Shown here in pieces: positions 1-12,300 of a stretch of DNA of 64,000 nt; position 1 is the first letter of the stretch, and each line of letters starts with the position of its first letter. The translations under genes were made by a program, and so were the position numbers. The notes under the pieces were generated by a model. The model was not told the DNA's origin and searched no databases. It saw nothing but the letters and a program-made list of their open reading frames with translations. This stretch comes from Phalacrocorax aristotelis (lineage: Eukaryota > Chordata > Aves > Suliformes > Phalacrocoracidae). The stretch spans positions 12,709,638 through 12,773,637 of the forward strand of contig NC_134283.1 in the NCBI RefSeq assembly GCF_949628215.1. Direction: 5' to 3'.

Positions 1-201
1 TTAAATGCAGTGAAGTGCCTTTTTTATTTCAATGATTCTGTTTTGAGTTTACTGCTTATTGCAAGATGGAAAATGGAGCAGGAAAAAATCCAGCCCTTTT
101 TGCTTGATGATATGCAAAAATAAAAAGGTGAAAATTCGATACAACTTCTTTATTGAATTTTACAGAAATGCTTAATTCAGCAATCCTGTGCTTTGATGTA
201 G

Positions 202-329
202 GAGGTTCGATTCACTTTGGATCATTGCAGTGCAGCCGTTGTTTCCGAGATAGAAGGAGTAGGCAAATGGCTGTCCACTGAAGATCGTACAAATTGTGAA
301 GTCTTTGGGTCTGTTCCACGAAGAGCAAG
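202..329 (+). CDS. Cadherin exon: laminin-G segment
   Basis: Translates from GAG as EVRFTLDHCSAAVV and later KWLSTEDRTNCEVFG. This resembles the TLDNC...EDR..CEV stretch of the first CadN laminin-G domain. The donor is AAG|gtacgt, phase 2. The acceptor (gatgtag) lacks a strong pyrimidine tract, so the start may be off by a few bases. A TAG directly upstream in frame rules out a longer exon to the left. It is the first exon of the gene visible in the window. Confidence 0.75.
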
Positions 330-3300
330 GTACGTTTCTGGAGATGCACTGAAAGACAGTTTATTGTAAGGCCTTTGAACATTTTTATCTATCAAACTGG
401 AGCAAAATTTTTAATGACTAGGAGCCTAAAAGCATTTGCTTTTCTCTAAGACCTTTTGGGCCAAGTCTGGACCTTAAAGCAGTAAACAAATTTTAAGGAA
501 CCAGTCTTCCTCTGAGTAGTGCTGCAATACTAAATGAAAACCCCAGAACATTATGTGGCTAGTACTGGAGCTTCTGTGGGCGCTGTGTGCCATCCCTTAC
601 CCACAAGATTTCTCTCTATTTATCAAGTAATTGTTCTTGAAAACCTCACTAAATTAGGTCAGTTGACTTTTTAATGGCAATAACTCTGGATCCTCAACCA
701 GTCTTACTATCTCATTGCTATAAGTCTGAAGGCTTCTGCTGACAACCTTGGGCGAATGTATTAAGGCAGACTAACACATCAGGGTTTCCAGCTGGTCCAA
801 GGGTTACTCCTTTGTAGCAGAGTCAGAGGAAGTGCATGTGTATTCATGCCTCAGCTGTTTGCTGCCCAGCCTGGTTTGCTTGTATAAACTGCTGATTGAA
901 GTGGACTGGTGCTGGTGCACCTGTGGGCTACAGCATCTCCTACTGAGACATACAATCCACCTGCACGTGTTTGACACCAAGCTGGGAGAAATGACCAGTA
1001 TGTTGGAAGGCATGGGTTGGAATTAAAAATGCAAAATTAAATTAAACAGAAAACAGGACCTGGAAATATACTGTATTTTTCCACTATGACAAAGGGCCAA
1101 GTGCTGCATGTAGGCAGAAATAACCAGCCTCACAAATACAGAGAAGGGAACAACTTCCACGTATCAGTAAAAGATACCAATGGTAGTTGGAAGGTGAGTC
1201 AGCAATGTCACAGTAACGTGAAAAAGGCAAGCACTACACAGTAACACCTCAACATGTGTCGATGTCTAAGATCTGGAAGATAATTCTTCCACGCTGGTTG
1301 CACTGTTGGGCCTCAGCTGGAGTTCTGGGTCCAGTTTGTGCACCACAGCACAGGACAGATGTGTACCAACTGTGTATAGTCCAGAGAAGAGCAATGACTA
1401 TAATCGGCTTGCCTTGAGAATAGTACCTATCAAGAATGAAGGAACTGAGGTCACTTAACTGAAGGAAGGGAAAGCTGAGGAGAGATATGATAAGTCTCAG
1501 TGTATATAAAAGAATACTACAAAGAGGATTTAGACAATCTCTTCTGTACAGGGCCTTAAGTTACAGTGAGGAATATTCAGGTTATATTTTAGAGAAACCT
1601 TTTTACTAATAAAGATACTTGAGCTGTGGAGTAGATAGTCCCAGTAAGTGTGCTGATTAGCATTGGGATTGGATCTTGTCAGCAGATGCATGGAGCCCTC
1701 CTGGTCATGAAAGGAGCACACAAAAAAGGAAAAAATGTAATAATAAATGAAAACAATTACTGAATTGGTAACTCAGCCGTCACAGGGTTTCTTTTTCCCT
1801 AAAATATGTGGAATTCGTTGGCTCAGAGAAATGATTGGAAGACATTACAGAGCCTGGACATGTGTACTACACCTTTTAGACCACACTGACTCAACTTCTA
1901 GGTTTCTGGCCTTTATCATACAAAAATCAGTTTTTGTTGCAGTATTCCTACAGTATAGGATGAATGTGCACACAGAAGCACTTGAAGGAGAATATGGTGT
2001 CTAGAATATCACAGCTGTTCCTGACTAGAACACAGGCATACCTGAATTGTAATAGTGTCCCACAGTTAAACTCCCAATAGGCTTCACTGTCCTGTTTAAA
2101 AAACAAATTACCCTTTATTTTAAAGGGCTGGCTTCTGCTTACTGACTGACTGGATTTCAGAGAACATAGGTAAAATAGCTGTATTCTTTTGTTATTTTAT
2201 AAAGCCTCTATTATTTGGAAATGCAGTGTAGATGTGTATTTATCTCCCTCATTATATGATGCCTATGTTTGAAGGTAAATTCATATCTATTTTTATTATT
2301 CATATGATTTTTAAAGGTATTTGAATGTGAACCATGTTCTACAGCTGGGTGGTGTAAAAGAATCGTTGCCGTATTCCTATCCACATTTGCTACACAAACA
2401 CTTTTCTGGTTGTTTGCGCAATTTTATCTTGGATACTCAGGTACGAGAATTGTAACATTTTGCTTTAGCAAAGAAGTAAACTTTATTAAATTTTGGGGAC
2501 ATTTGTAGTATACCTGAAACTTTTGCTTTCATTAATCTATTCAATGCCATATGCGTCCGTGTAAAGTACAAGAAAATTCTGGATTTTTCTGTCATAATTA
2601 CAATAACTACCTCAAAGTTATTTCTCAATTACAAACAAATGTATTTGTGAAGCAGAAACTGTGACTTTGTTTATCCCCTACTTTGTGCAGCTGGCTTCTA
2701 AGCTTCTTTGCACATTCAGGGAATTCTGAATGGCAATTGTAGAATGGTATATTTATGCCAGCTGTCTGCTTTGTTAGGAAATATTAGGGGTTTTTTGCTT
2801 TCATAGTCAGTTGAGTTTATTCAAAGGCAAACTGTGGTCTTGATAAAACAAGTTGAAATTGTAATATCAAAAAGCAAACTTAGCATCTTAAGCAATGCCG
2901 ATTAAGAACAGACTGTTGTGTGGTATAGCTGTTTCTATTTAAGAATGAAGTGTAAATGTTTCTTAAATAACATTTTGTGTCATACAATTTTCTCTTGAAG
3001 GTGTATGACCTTCAGTCCCCTGCAGAGTCCCTGAATAGCTTCCCTGGCTGCACACTTACAGATGGGATCTGTGAGACCATGGGTTCTTCTTACTGTGGTA
3101 TTCATGGGAGGTGTCTTGGAGACTGGGGCTCATTTGCTTGTCATTGTTTGCCAGGTTACTATGGCTATCAATGTGAGAAAGGTGAAGTCTGTTTTTCTGT
3201 CACATTATTGATAGGCTGGTAGATTTTACAATACAGAAAACTTAAAATGTTTGCAGGTAATGAATGCTGAGGTACTTTCTGATGTTTACATTGTATAAAG

Positions 3301-6300
3301 CCATGTTTCAGTGTAGTTCTGTGCGATTTTTAACAATTTTTTTTCTAATTCCCTTTGAGAATGTACTTTCTCAGTATCAGATAATTTCTTTAGTCCTGAG
3401 GGTGTTTGTGTAATAACTGTATAATGGAGACTGCATGACCGAAGAATTGTGAACAAAATTATTTGTTCTCATCAGTTTTTTGAATTTGCATCTGTTCACA
3501 CTTTCAGAAATATCTAATAACCTAAAACTTAAATGTGAGTGTGCCAGTACCAGTTATTGTGCAGACTTAGAATTACACAACTGTCTGGAAGAGACTCTAT
3601 TGGCTTAAGGATCTGTGCTTTCAGTATAGTAGGATCTTTTCTTTAGCCCTCATGGAGCCAAAGTTTGCAGCAAAAAGACAACTGTAAAATAGCAGGTTCT
3701 GAAGATTGGTTGTGGTGCTTAATACTTTGCCTGCCGTCTCTTCTTTTGTCTTGATCAGAGCTGCTACTTTCCTGCTGTCATCCTGTGTGAGCGCTGTATG
3801 GAGAAGCATTAACAGGATCAAGTTAGGAGGGAGATGAAGGGGTAGAGTGCGGAAGTTCTGGAAATAGATAAAGGGACATATTCCAAAAGACTATGTCTCA
3901 TGGGTTACAATTTTTTTCTTTTCTTTTAACTCTTATTATGAAAATAATAGAAACAATAATATTTACCTCTACCTACAAAATGGTTTAAAGGTCTTTATCC
4001 TGTCTTTTTAGTTGCCAAAGAATACACATTTGGGCCAGGTAGTCATGTTCGCTATCAGCTTCCTGTCAGTGTGCCTGCCCGTAGGACACTGTTTGAAGCC
4101 ATGATTAGGACGCGGCAGCCTGACAGTGTAATCACGAGCATGTTGTCTCGAAATAAGGATGAACACATCACCTTACAGGTGAGCAAGGCATCCCAGAGAG
4201 TAATAGCATGAAGTTAAATCAATGCCAGTGAATAGTTAGCCCAGAGAAGCAGTAGCTGAAGAGTTGGAAATAGAACTGAAAACCGTGTGCTAAGCACAAA
4301 AACTCTGGAATTTGTTTTATGGACACTTACAGATCTGATCACTCACTTAAGATACTGACTGCACAGCCATGATATCCGATTGGAATTGAAAGGAATTTAT
4401 TGCTGGTTACAGTGAAGTATAGTTTGCTATACAGAATAGGATGAGTAGTGTGTCTGCCCTGGTGTCCTGTTCAGCTGTGGTCATGAGTGGCCGATTCTGT
4501 GTAGTTCAGACCCTGCCAAGAAAGGTGCCTGTAGAAGTTCTAGTGATGTCAGCCTCTCAAAATGACGACCTGTTCATTTTATACATACCACTGAATGAGT
4601 CACCTCTTCAGCCGAGTTGGTTTGAGCTGTCAGTGTAGAAGCGATACACCAGATTCTCAACCATTTGAAGAACTCCATAAATTTGTCCAAGAGAGAAGCA
4701 GGGTAAAATTACTCCGAGTGAATTACGTACTTCTGTGAGTACACTGCTACCAGTATTTAGTTTAGTTTGGTAGCACCTGAAGAATCTTTATATTACACTG
4801 TATGTGCAGTGTAAACATACCCTAAATTTAAACAAATGCTTTAAGGTTGATGATTATGTACAAGTCTTAATTCAAGTAATGTGACAGTTACAGGTCAATA
4901 CATAATATCAGGTGATGACTTTTCTTCTCTTTCTTACTACTTTGTTAATTATCCACAAGGTTGTTCAGGGATTCTTAGTGGTCTCATATAATCTGGGTGA
5001 TGGAGACTATTCTGTAAGCCTTCCCTCCTACCACATTGATAATGGTGAATGGCATCATATCACACTGGAGAGAAATGAAAATGAATTTACTCTTCGCCTT
5101 TATGAAGGAGGTGGGAAGAGAGAAATTCTGAAAGCAGCAGGAACGTACAAAGAGATTGTGATTGACCCCAGCAGCTTGGTCCTTGGAAACACCTACCCAT
5201 TCAATCAAAACAAGAGTTTTCAAGGTGAGGAATTCTTGATCTCACTGTTCAGAATATGGACCTGTAAAAATGAGGGTTTATTGGCACTACATAGGAATAC
5301 TGTGAGAAGCTTTCCTGCTTATGTAGAGCCCAAAGTAAATAGGTTTCTTGCATGACACTTTGCTAAAGAGACAAATAAACTGTTCTGACCAGGAAAAAGG
5401 TACAGCAGGGAATTATGTGCAACTACTGTTAGCTACTGGACTTGGAACAAAGATGGTAACCTCTTCACATGACTATATGTAGAGTATTGGTAAGGGGAGA
5501 TCCAAAAGCTTCTCCAAGGGGGACTGTGGTTGGCTCATTGCATTAGACACACAGAGCTGATTTGTTGCATGGTTCTGCGCAGTCCATTCAGCAGCTCTCC
5601 TTCCCTACCAAATACAACTGTCCCTATGCTGAGAGGAATATTTCAGTTTTATACATGCATTGCACAGCACGCAACAAATTCTGGTTTATCATCTTTGTGC
5701 ACTACCTTTGTATCATTGGATTTTACAGTCACTCAGTTGAAGCATTAACTAAAATTAGAAATGGTTTATTGAATTAGAGCTAACAGTTTTATTTAAAATT
5801 TTTAAAATTGTTAAAAAACAAATCATCTTTCAGCCTGGAAATTGAAGAGTTACACAAAGGAGAAATACAGAAAAACGCAAGGTTGAGGTATCCATAACAG
5901 CTTTTTAGTCTGTCCTCATTTGGCAGCTCACCCTTTGCTAAAATCACAGGATAAGTAATAATTGATGCACAGTGACGCAGCACATCTTTTGTACTGACAA
6001 GGAAGACACACACCATTACTTGGTTAAATGTGACTGGCGTCTGTCTATCACCTCTCTCTCCCATGCCTTCACCTCTTTAACCAGATTCTAGTAAATCCAT
6101 TTGAAACAAGGTGGTAATGTTTTCACCAGATAGAAGTATTTCAGTGAGTAACACAAAAGTGCGAGGAGGAAACGTGTAAAATGTATATGCATTAAATAGA
6201 ACAACAACTTACAACAATAACTAAATAAATAAAGTTTATGCTCAGAACTAGGGACCATATTTTGCATTTTTATTTATGGGAGTGATAGTATTTTTTTTTA

Positions 6301-9300
6301 AGTAAATGGATTAAAGAAGTCAAATGGTTACATGAAGATAATTTTAATTAGGGCAATTGATATTGCTGTTAAGCAGCTGAAACTTCAAGGGCTTTGTAGT
6401 TACAAAATCCGCTTATTTTTTCAAGGTATATGTTTTTATGCTGAGGCATCTTGTGTGTACAAAACTAATGACACTCATCCTCAGTATGAAATTTATATCA
6501 GTGACCCAAGGCTGTTTCACTATTTGTGGTTTGCTTTTCTATAAGGTTAAGTTGTAAACTAGAGTAAAAAAACCAACCAATCACAATTTATACTGGTACA
6601 CACTGAAGAATATAACAGATTTTCCACATATAACAGATTTGGACTTTAACACAATATTTGGACTTTTCCAGTGAAAACATAGTGAAGGGGTACATGTTCC
6701 ACTGTCTTGAACACAAGCAGATAGGGGCCTGCAGCAGCACTTGGTTTGTGTGTAAAACACTGGGACTCTTGATCAAAACTTTTAACAAATTCCGTCAAAA
6801 AAATGGAGAACAATGCTATGAAAGTTTAGGTAAACACAGTGCTAGATTTAAACTTTGGTAGCCTGGGTCCTTTGTTAAACATAAAATGCCAAATTTACAG
6901 CTGCTTCAAATCATTCTTGCTGAATGGCTTTTGAAACAGTCTCTTTGTGCCTTGCCTCAGGATGTATGAAGGATGTCAGATTTAATAACTACAGGATCCC
7001 TCTGGACACTCACGTGAAGGAGCTGGTGTCAGTATTAAGTGCCCAAGGCGTCAAAGAAGGCTGTTCTTCAGAGGCTTGTAGGAACAACCCTTGTAACCAG
7101 GAATTTATTTGTATCGATTTGTGGATGATGCATGAATGCAGGTAACTGGTGGAAATATAAGCACAAAACACTCCAGATTCAGGTGGGAAAGGGTGGATGC
7201 TGAAGAAGTGTGCAACTTGAAGGCTGCCACTGGCAATCTCATCAAATCAGTTGAACCACAGTGAAACACTAAGCTAGATGCCTGCACAGGCGTCAGGTCA
7301 CTCAGAGAACACTGCCCTTAGCTGATTTAAATCAGTGTATCTCCATTGATTCGGTAACAATTTCAGCTGCCTGTCTTAATTGAAGATGTTTAAAGAGTAG
7401 CAGCAAATCCAGAATGTTTGTAAACCCTGAAAACCAGGAAAAGAGGGTACGTTAGCTTGAGTGGAGTGTAACACTAGCATGGCTAGCTGTATTGTGAAGC
7501 TCGTGCTGTGCAATGTAGTTGTGCTTTCTTTTGTTAGCATCTGACTTTTTATACTGTCTTAAGCTGTGACCTCTGTTCCCTTACAGGCCACGTGAGTTGC
7601 ATTAGAAGCACTGCATCATTAAGCTCAGAGTTCTCGTGTGTGGTTGGGCTGAGGTTAGGACAACACTAAATCAAGTTAGTTGTGCTGTGAAAAAGTACTC
7701 CTTAAGCATTACTGACTGCCACTGTCTATAAAACAGAGTTTTCTAGAGTTGAATTTTTTTCTGGAAATTCACTGTGATGGAAATACGAAGAACATAGCAT
7801 AGCTTGTCCTGCCTAGACAGAACTGCAGACCCTAATCCAGCTATTCTTCACTTGGGTAGTCTTGCAGGAGCCGGTGGAACTACCTGAGTTCTGAAAGCCC
7901 CAGATCTAAGGGTTTAAAGTTGTGGAGCTCATTGTTGTATGACTGCTTTAGGAAAGACTACAGTCATGTAATTATTCCAAGTAACTTACTTATAGTATCT
8001 ACTTTAGAAACTCAATGTACAGTGTTGTTGAAGATTGTTCTGAAATCTTGAATGCTGTGTTTCATGCCTACTTTCCTCAAAGGTTAATGGTTTCATTTTG
8101 CCTTCGTCTTTTCAGTTGCCCTCCAGGACATATGATGATGGAGAATGCCACTGGTAGACAGTGTGTCTACACTGCATGTGCTAAAAGGCCCTGTAACTAT
8201 GGTACCTGCATCTCACAGTCACCAACCAAGTTCCAGTGTCACTGCCCTGATGGCTATACTGGACATAACTGTGAAATCACACTGGCGATCTTTCACAAGG
8301 ATACAGGCCTGAGCTTTAGTTCTGTGTTTGCCATCTGCATTTGCTTTTTGGCGCTGTTAGGTAGTTATGGCAACTACATCTTGTATTACCTGTGGTGAAC
8401 TCCTTTATCCATCTTGTCCTGAATAGTTGTCATCTCATCCTCCTGCTGAAAAACTCAGTTTCCTAATGGAGACTTGACTCTGCCTTCAATTCTTTGCCAC
8501 GGTCTCAGCTCCATCCGGAACTTACTTTTCATCCCTGTGTGCATATATTGCTAAGTGAATCAAGATTTGTGAGCGATGGAAAGTCTTTGTAGTTCTATTT
8601 TCTGCACCTTTTCACTTCGTTGCTAACAAACTGTTCAGATGCATGATTGGAAGCAAATTCAATTGAACAGCAAGAATGGAAATTGCTGCCAGATAAACTT
8701 TGTTTAAAAAAATCTGTTTCACGCTCATTAGTTTTTTCAGTCTAGAAGAAATACACTGTCCGGTAGGAATACACTTGGTCAGACAGGAGCAGTCTGTTGC
8801 GTCTTACCAGTGTCACAACTCTTAATGGCTGTGTTTGGCTTCCTCAGCCATTTTCAGGCTTAGGCATTGGGTCTCAAAAGGAAGAGGGAAGGCAAAGAAG
8901 GATGTCACTAGTGACATCTTTGAGTCCTTCTTGTTTATTAAAATCTCATGAAAGTTTGCCTGAGTAAGGACATAGGATTTTTCTCATGGCTATTTCAGTG
9001 TTAAGCTTCATTCAGAAGTCGTAGTGAGAGTATGAAAATATATTATGGACTATTTTGAATCTATCTGTTGCTACTTGAAATACCATTGCTCTTCCCCAGC
9101 TCTGCTAGATACTATGTTTGCCATGCAAATATGAACAGCAAATGACATGGGAAGCTGACTGGTTTCACAGCTTTTGGGATCCCAGTTAGTGGAGGTTAAG
9201 AGATTGTTGTGTTAAATGAGGGGGTTTGTGCTGTGTCAGAGTTGTTTTATTCTGAGCTGGCTTTGTGTTGCTGCCTGTGCTTGACTGAATGTGACTGAAT

Positions 9301-12300
9301 AAACAACAGTGTCTTTTACGTAATAACCCTGCCTATCTTTCAGGTCTAAATTATGAGTTAGAAACAGTTGTTTTTAACCAAGTGGTGTGCGTTGCCATGA
9401 AAATTTTAGATGTGGTTAGCAGTGGTATTATCACACAACTGTAACTTTTGTTAGGAAAATTTTTAATAAAATCCCTCGTTCTCAAGATTTCAAATACCCT
9501 TTCTCTTACACAGCTTCCAGAAAGCAGTAATGCCCTTAAAAGTGGTTAATTCATGCAATTTTAATCACAGATTTATAAGTTCCAATAGATTAGAAAAGCT
9601 GCTTTTCTGACATCTGATTACATTCTTTAAATTTAAATATGGAACAGTTTTGTTAGGAAATCAATACCAGGGCAGCATCACGTTGGTTCGATACCACACA
9701 AACCTTCCCCAGGAGGAGACTTCAGCTCACTTCGTTCAGTTAAAGACACGGTGATACTCTGGAGCTTGCAACTGCTGTAACACTAATGCTGTGGGTCAAA
9801 GAAACAATAAACTTCATAGAACGCTTTTAATGACAGCACTGTTTACTGACAGCTCAGGATCACAAGATCCCAAGCAGAAAATTGGGCAGGAGCTTACACT
9901 GTTGGTATCTGTATGGAAGAGATACTGTCTTCAGTGGGGGTACTTCTGGTTTACACTCTTGTTATGCTCCTGGAACATGGGCTATATTATTTTGTGTGTT
10001 GGCTTTTTATTGGCAGTCAGGGTAAAAGAATATGAGAAAACATTTAAAAGACATCTTGGGTATCTCAAAATCAGCCCAGCTAAAAAATGACCTTGCCAAG
10101 AAGTTACCATGTGTGAAAATCCGTGAGATGCGTTTCTGTAAATTTGGGGATGGGAGAGGAAAGGGAAACGTACATCTTAGATGCATTGATTCAGCTTGAA
10201 GGGTACAGCTGCACAGCACTGTGCATGGAACAGACTTGGTGGACACCAGTTTTAGTCCCAAGGTCATCTAGATGCTGCTTCACAGAACTGCACTCTGCCG
10301 TGTAGATATTCGCTAAGAGATTCCAGTCTCTTTAATTCACTGTGGTGTTAGCTGATGGTATCCAATGGTTTGATGTCTTCCTATGAGCTTTCATCATTTT
10401 TTAGAGTTGGTAACACAGTGTTAGAAAAGTTTCTATTTACATAATGTTCAGTACCTGATGTTGAAGCTTTACAGCTGTCTGTGTGTAAATGCACCTAAGC
10501 ATTTAAGAAAAATATTTAAATCTATAGATGCTAAGGCAAAATATGCCTGGTTTTTTTTTTTTCTAGTAAACTGTACAAGTCATTTCCTCTTTTGCCTCAT
10601 GTCTTCTTGTGCTTCATTTCTGTGCCATTGAACCTGTCCCTGTCAGCACACCATTATGTAAGTGCTCCCCCCTTGTGTGCATTTTCTCTTACAAAGTTCA
10701 ACTCAACAAGTTAAACAGGTCTCTGAACAGCGCTTGGGTTGTTCAGTTGTTCAGATAGTTATGCTTTTAACAGCTTCAGAGTTACACTTTAAAGGGTATT
10801 TTAAAATGTTCTTTAAAGGCCTTTTCTTCTGTCTTTGATGTTCATTTGTAACTATGTTGAAGAGTGCAAAAATCAAACATTTGCTGAGGAACACAAAACT
10901 ACAGCCTGCTGGCTCTGGCTGCAAACCAGTGCTGCAGTACTCATATAGAGCGGCTGCTGTCGAAGCTGCCCTGCAGCGCTTCTGGATATAAACGTTGTAT
11001 CGGTTTCTAAGTGATGTTCTGTTTTGCTCCTGTGTGTTGACACAGCTCTGTTCACTGCAGTATTCTTGTGGGCTCGCTGGAAGAGTCACAGAGGTCTGAA
11101 CGGAGGACTTTACCACGTATCTGCACATCCTGAGGATTTGGAGGACATCAGAGAAAATATCCTCAACTACAATGAGGAAGGGGGAGGGGAACAAGACCAA
11201 GTAAGGATCGTTGTGTTACATTACAGTTAAAGAGCCTGGTGGCTCACCGTGCTCATGAAAAGATATTTTTTGCTATTCTTTTGTAACTGAGGACCTCAGC
11301 CTTTGTTCTGCTGATTCATTACTGCAATTGGTAGATGAATTATTTGCAAGGTTATATGAACACAAGGGTGCACGTTTCTTAAGTGGTGATAAGTGCCTAT
11401 CAATTTTTAATTTGTCTTAAAGCAAGTGATCATATGTGCATATTTAAAAATGCTCGGAGAGTGAGTTTAGCAGTAAAGAACTATCAGCTGGTGGTTGTAG
11501 TTTCATGACTCAGGAGCTGCTGAGGTTCTCAGTGGTGATTACTGCTGTAGCACTGAGGGCTTGAAAGAGCCCGGCATGAACTGTTCGTATGGACGGTCTC
11601 TTTCTGCAGACTGTTCATAACAGCAGTTATTCCGACTTGTTAAGAAACCAAGGTTTTATGTTTGTTCCACCTAAAGCACATGGTGGTTGTGGAAGAACCT
11701 TTCTGCATTTTTCTGTTTTGGACAGAAATATGCTAGTGAACACAAGCCGTTTTTATACTTACAGTAGACCAGATTATACCCAAAACAGATAATATTAACA
11801 TTTCTGCTAACTGTTTTAAGGATTTCTGTGTCAGTTTAAGCCAGAACTTTGCAAGAAAACTGCAGATATTATAGACGAGTAATTTAAATAGATTGTTTGC
11901 TATGTTTAAAAAAGGTAGGGAACTTCATTGTTACCTTTGAAACCGTTCATTTCATGGATTGCAAACGTGGTGTGACTCTGCAGAGGTAAAGATAGTCAGG
12001 GCGCTAATGTGATGGATCAATAAAGGCTGGTGATTTTTTTAAAAAAAGAGGTTAAATATGACCTGTCCCAGAATTCCAAATATCTTCAGGATTTTTTTAG
12101 CTATAAAAATACAGAAAGTGTTTTACCAGGTCACCTGAGAAAATATTCTTATTTGTAGAGTATCCTTAATTTCTTGATGCATTAGTGTGAACATAATAAA
12201 TACAGGGACCTTTTCCATGTGGTAACAGATACAGCTATATGCATAAATCCTGTTTTCCTTAATAAGATTAGCTTCCCCTGCAGTACTTTGCAATTTTACA

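Noticed and set aside
4912-4968. ATG at 4912 as the start of a gene with a hydrophobic leader
   Set aside because: It lies in the intron just before the laminin-G exon; the acceptor at 4968 and the phase to the previous exon show that it is not translated.
10751-11200. 149-codon minus-strand open frame
   Set aside because: It is antisense to the cadherin juxtamembrane exon, which is certain from homology; no splice or homology support for the reverse strand.
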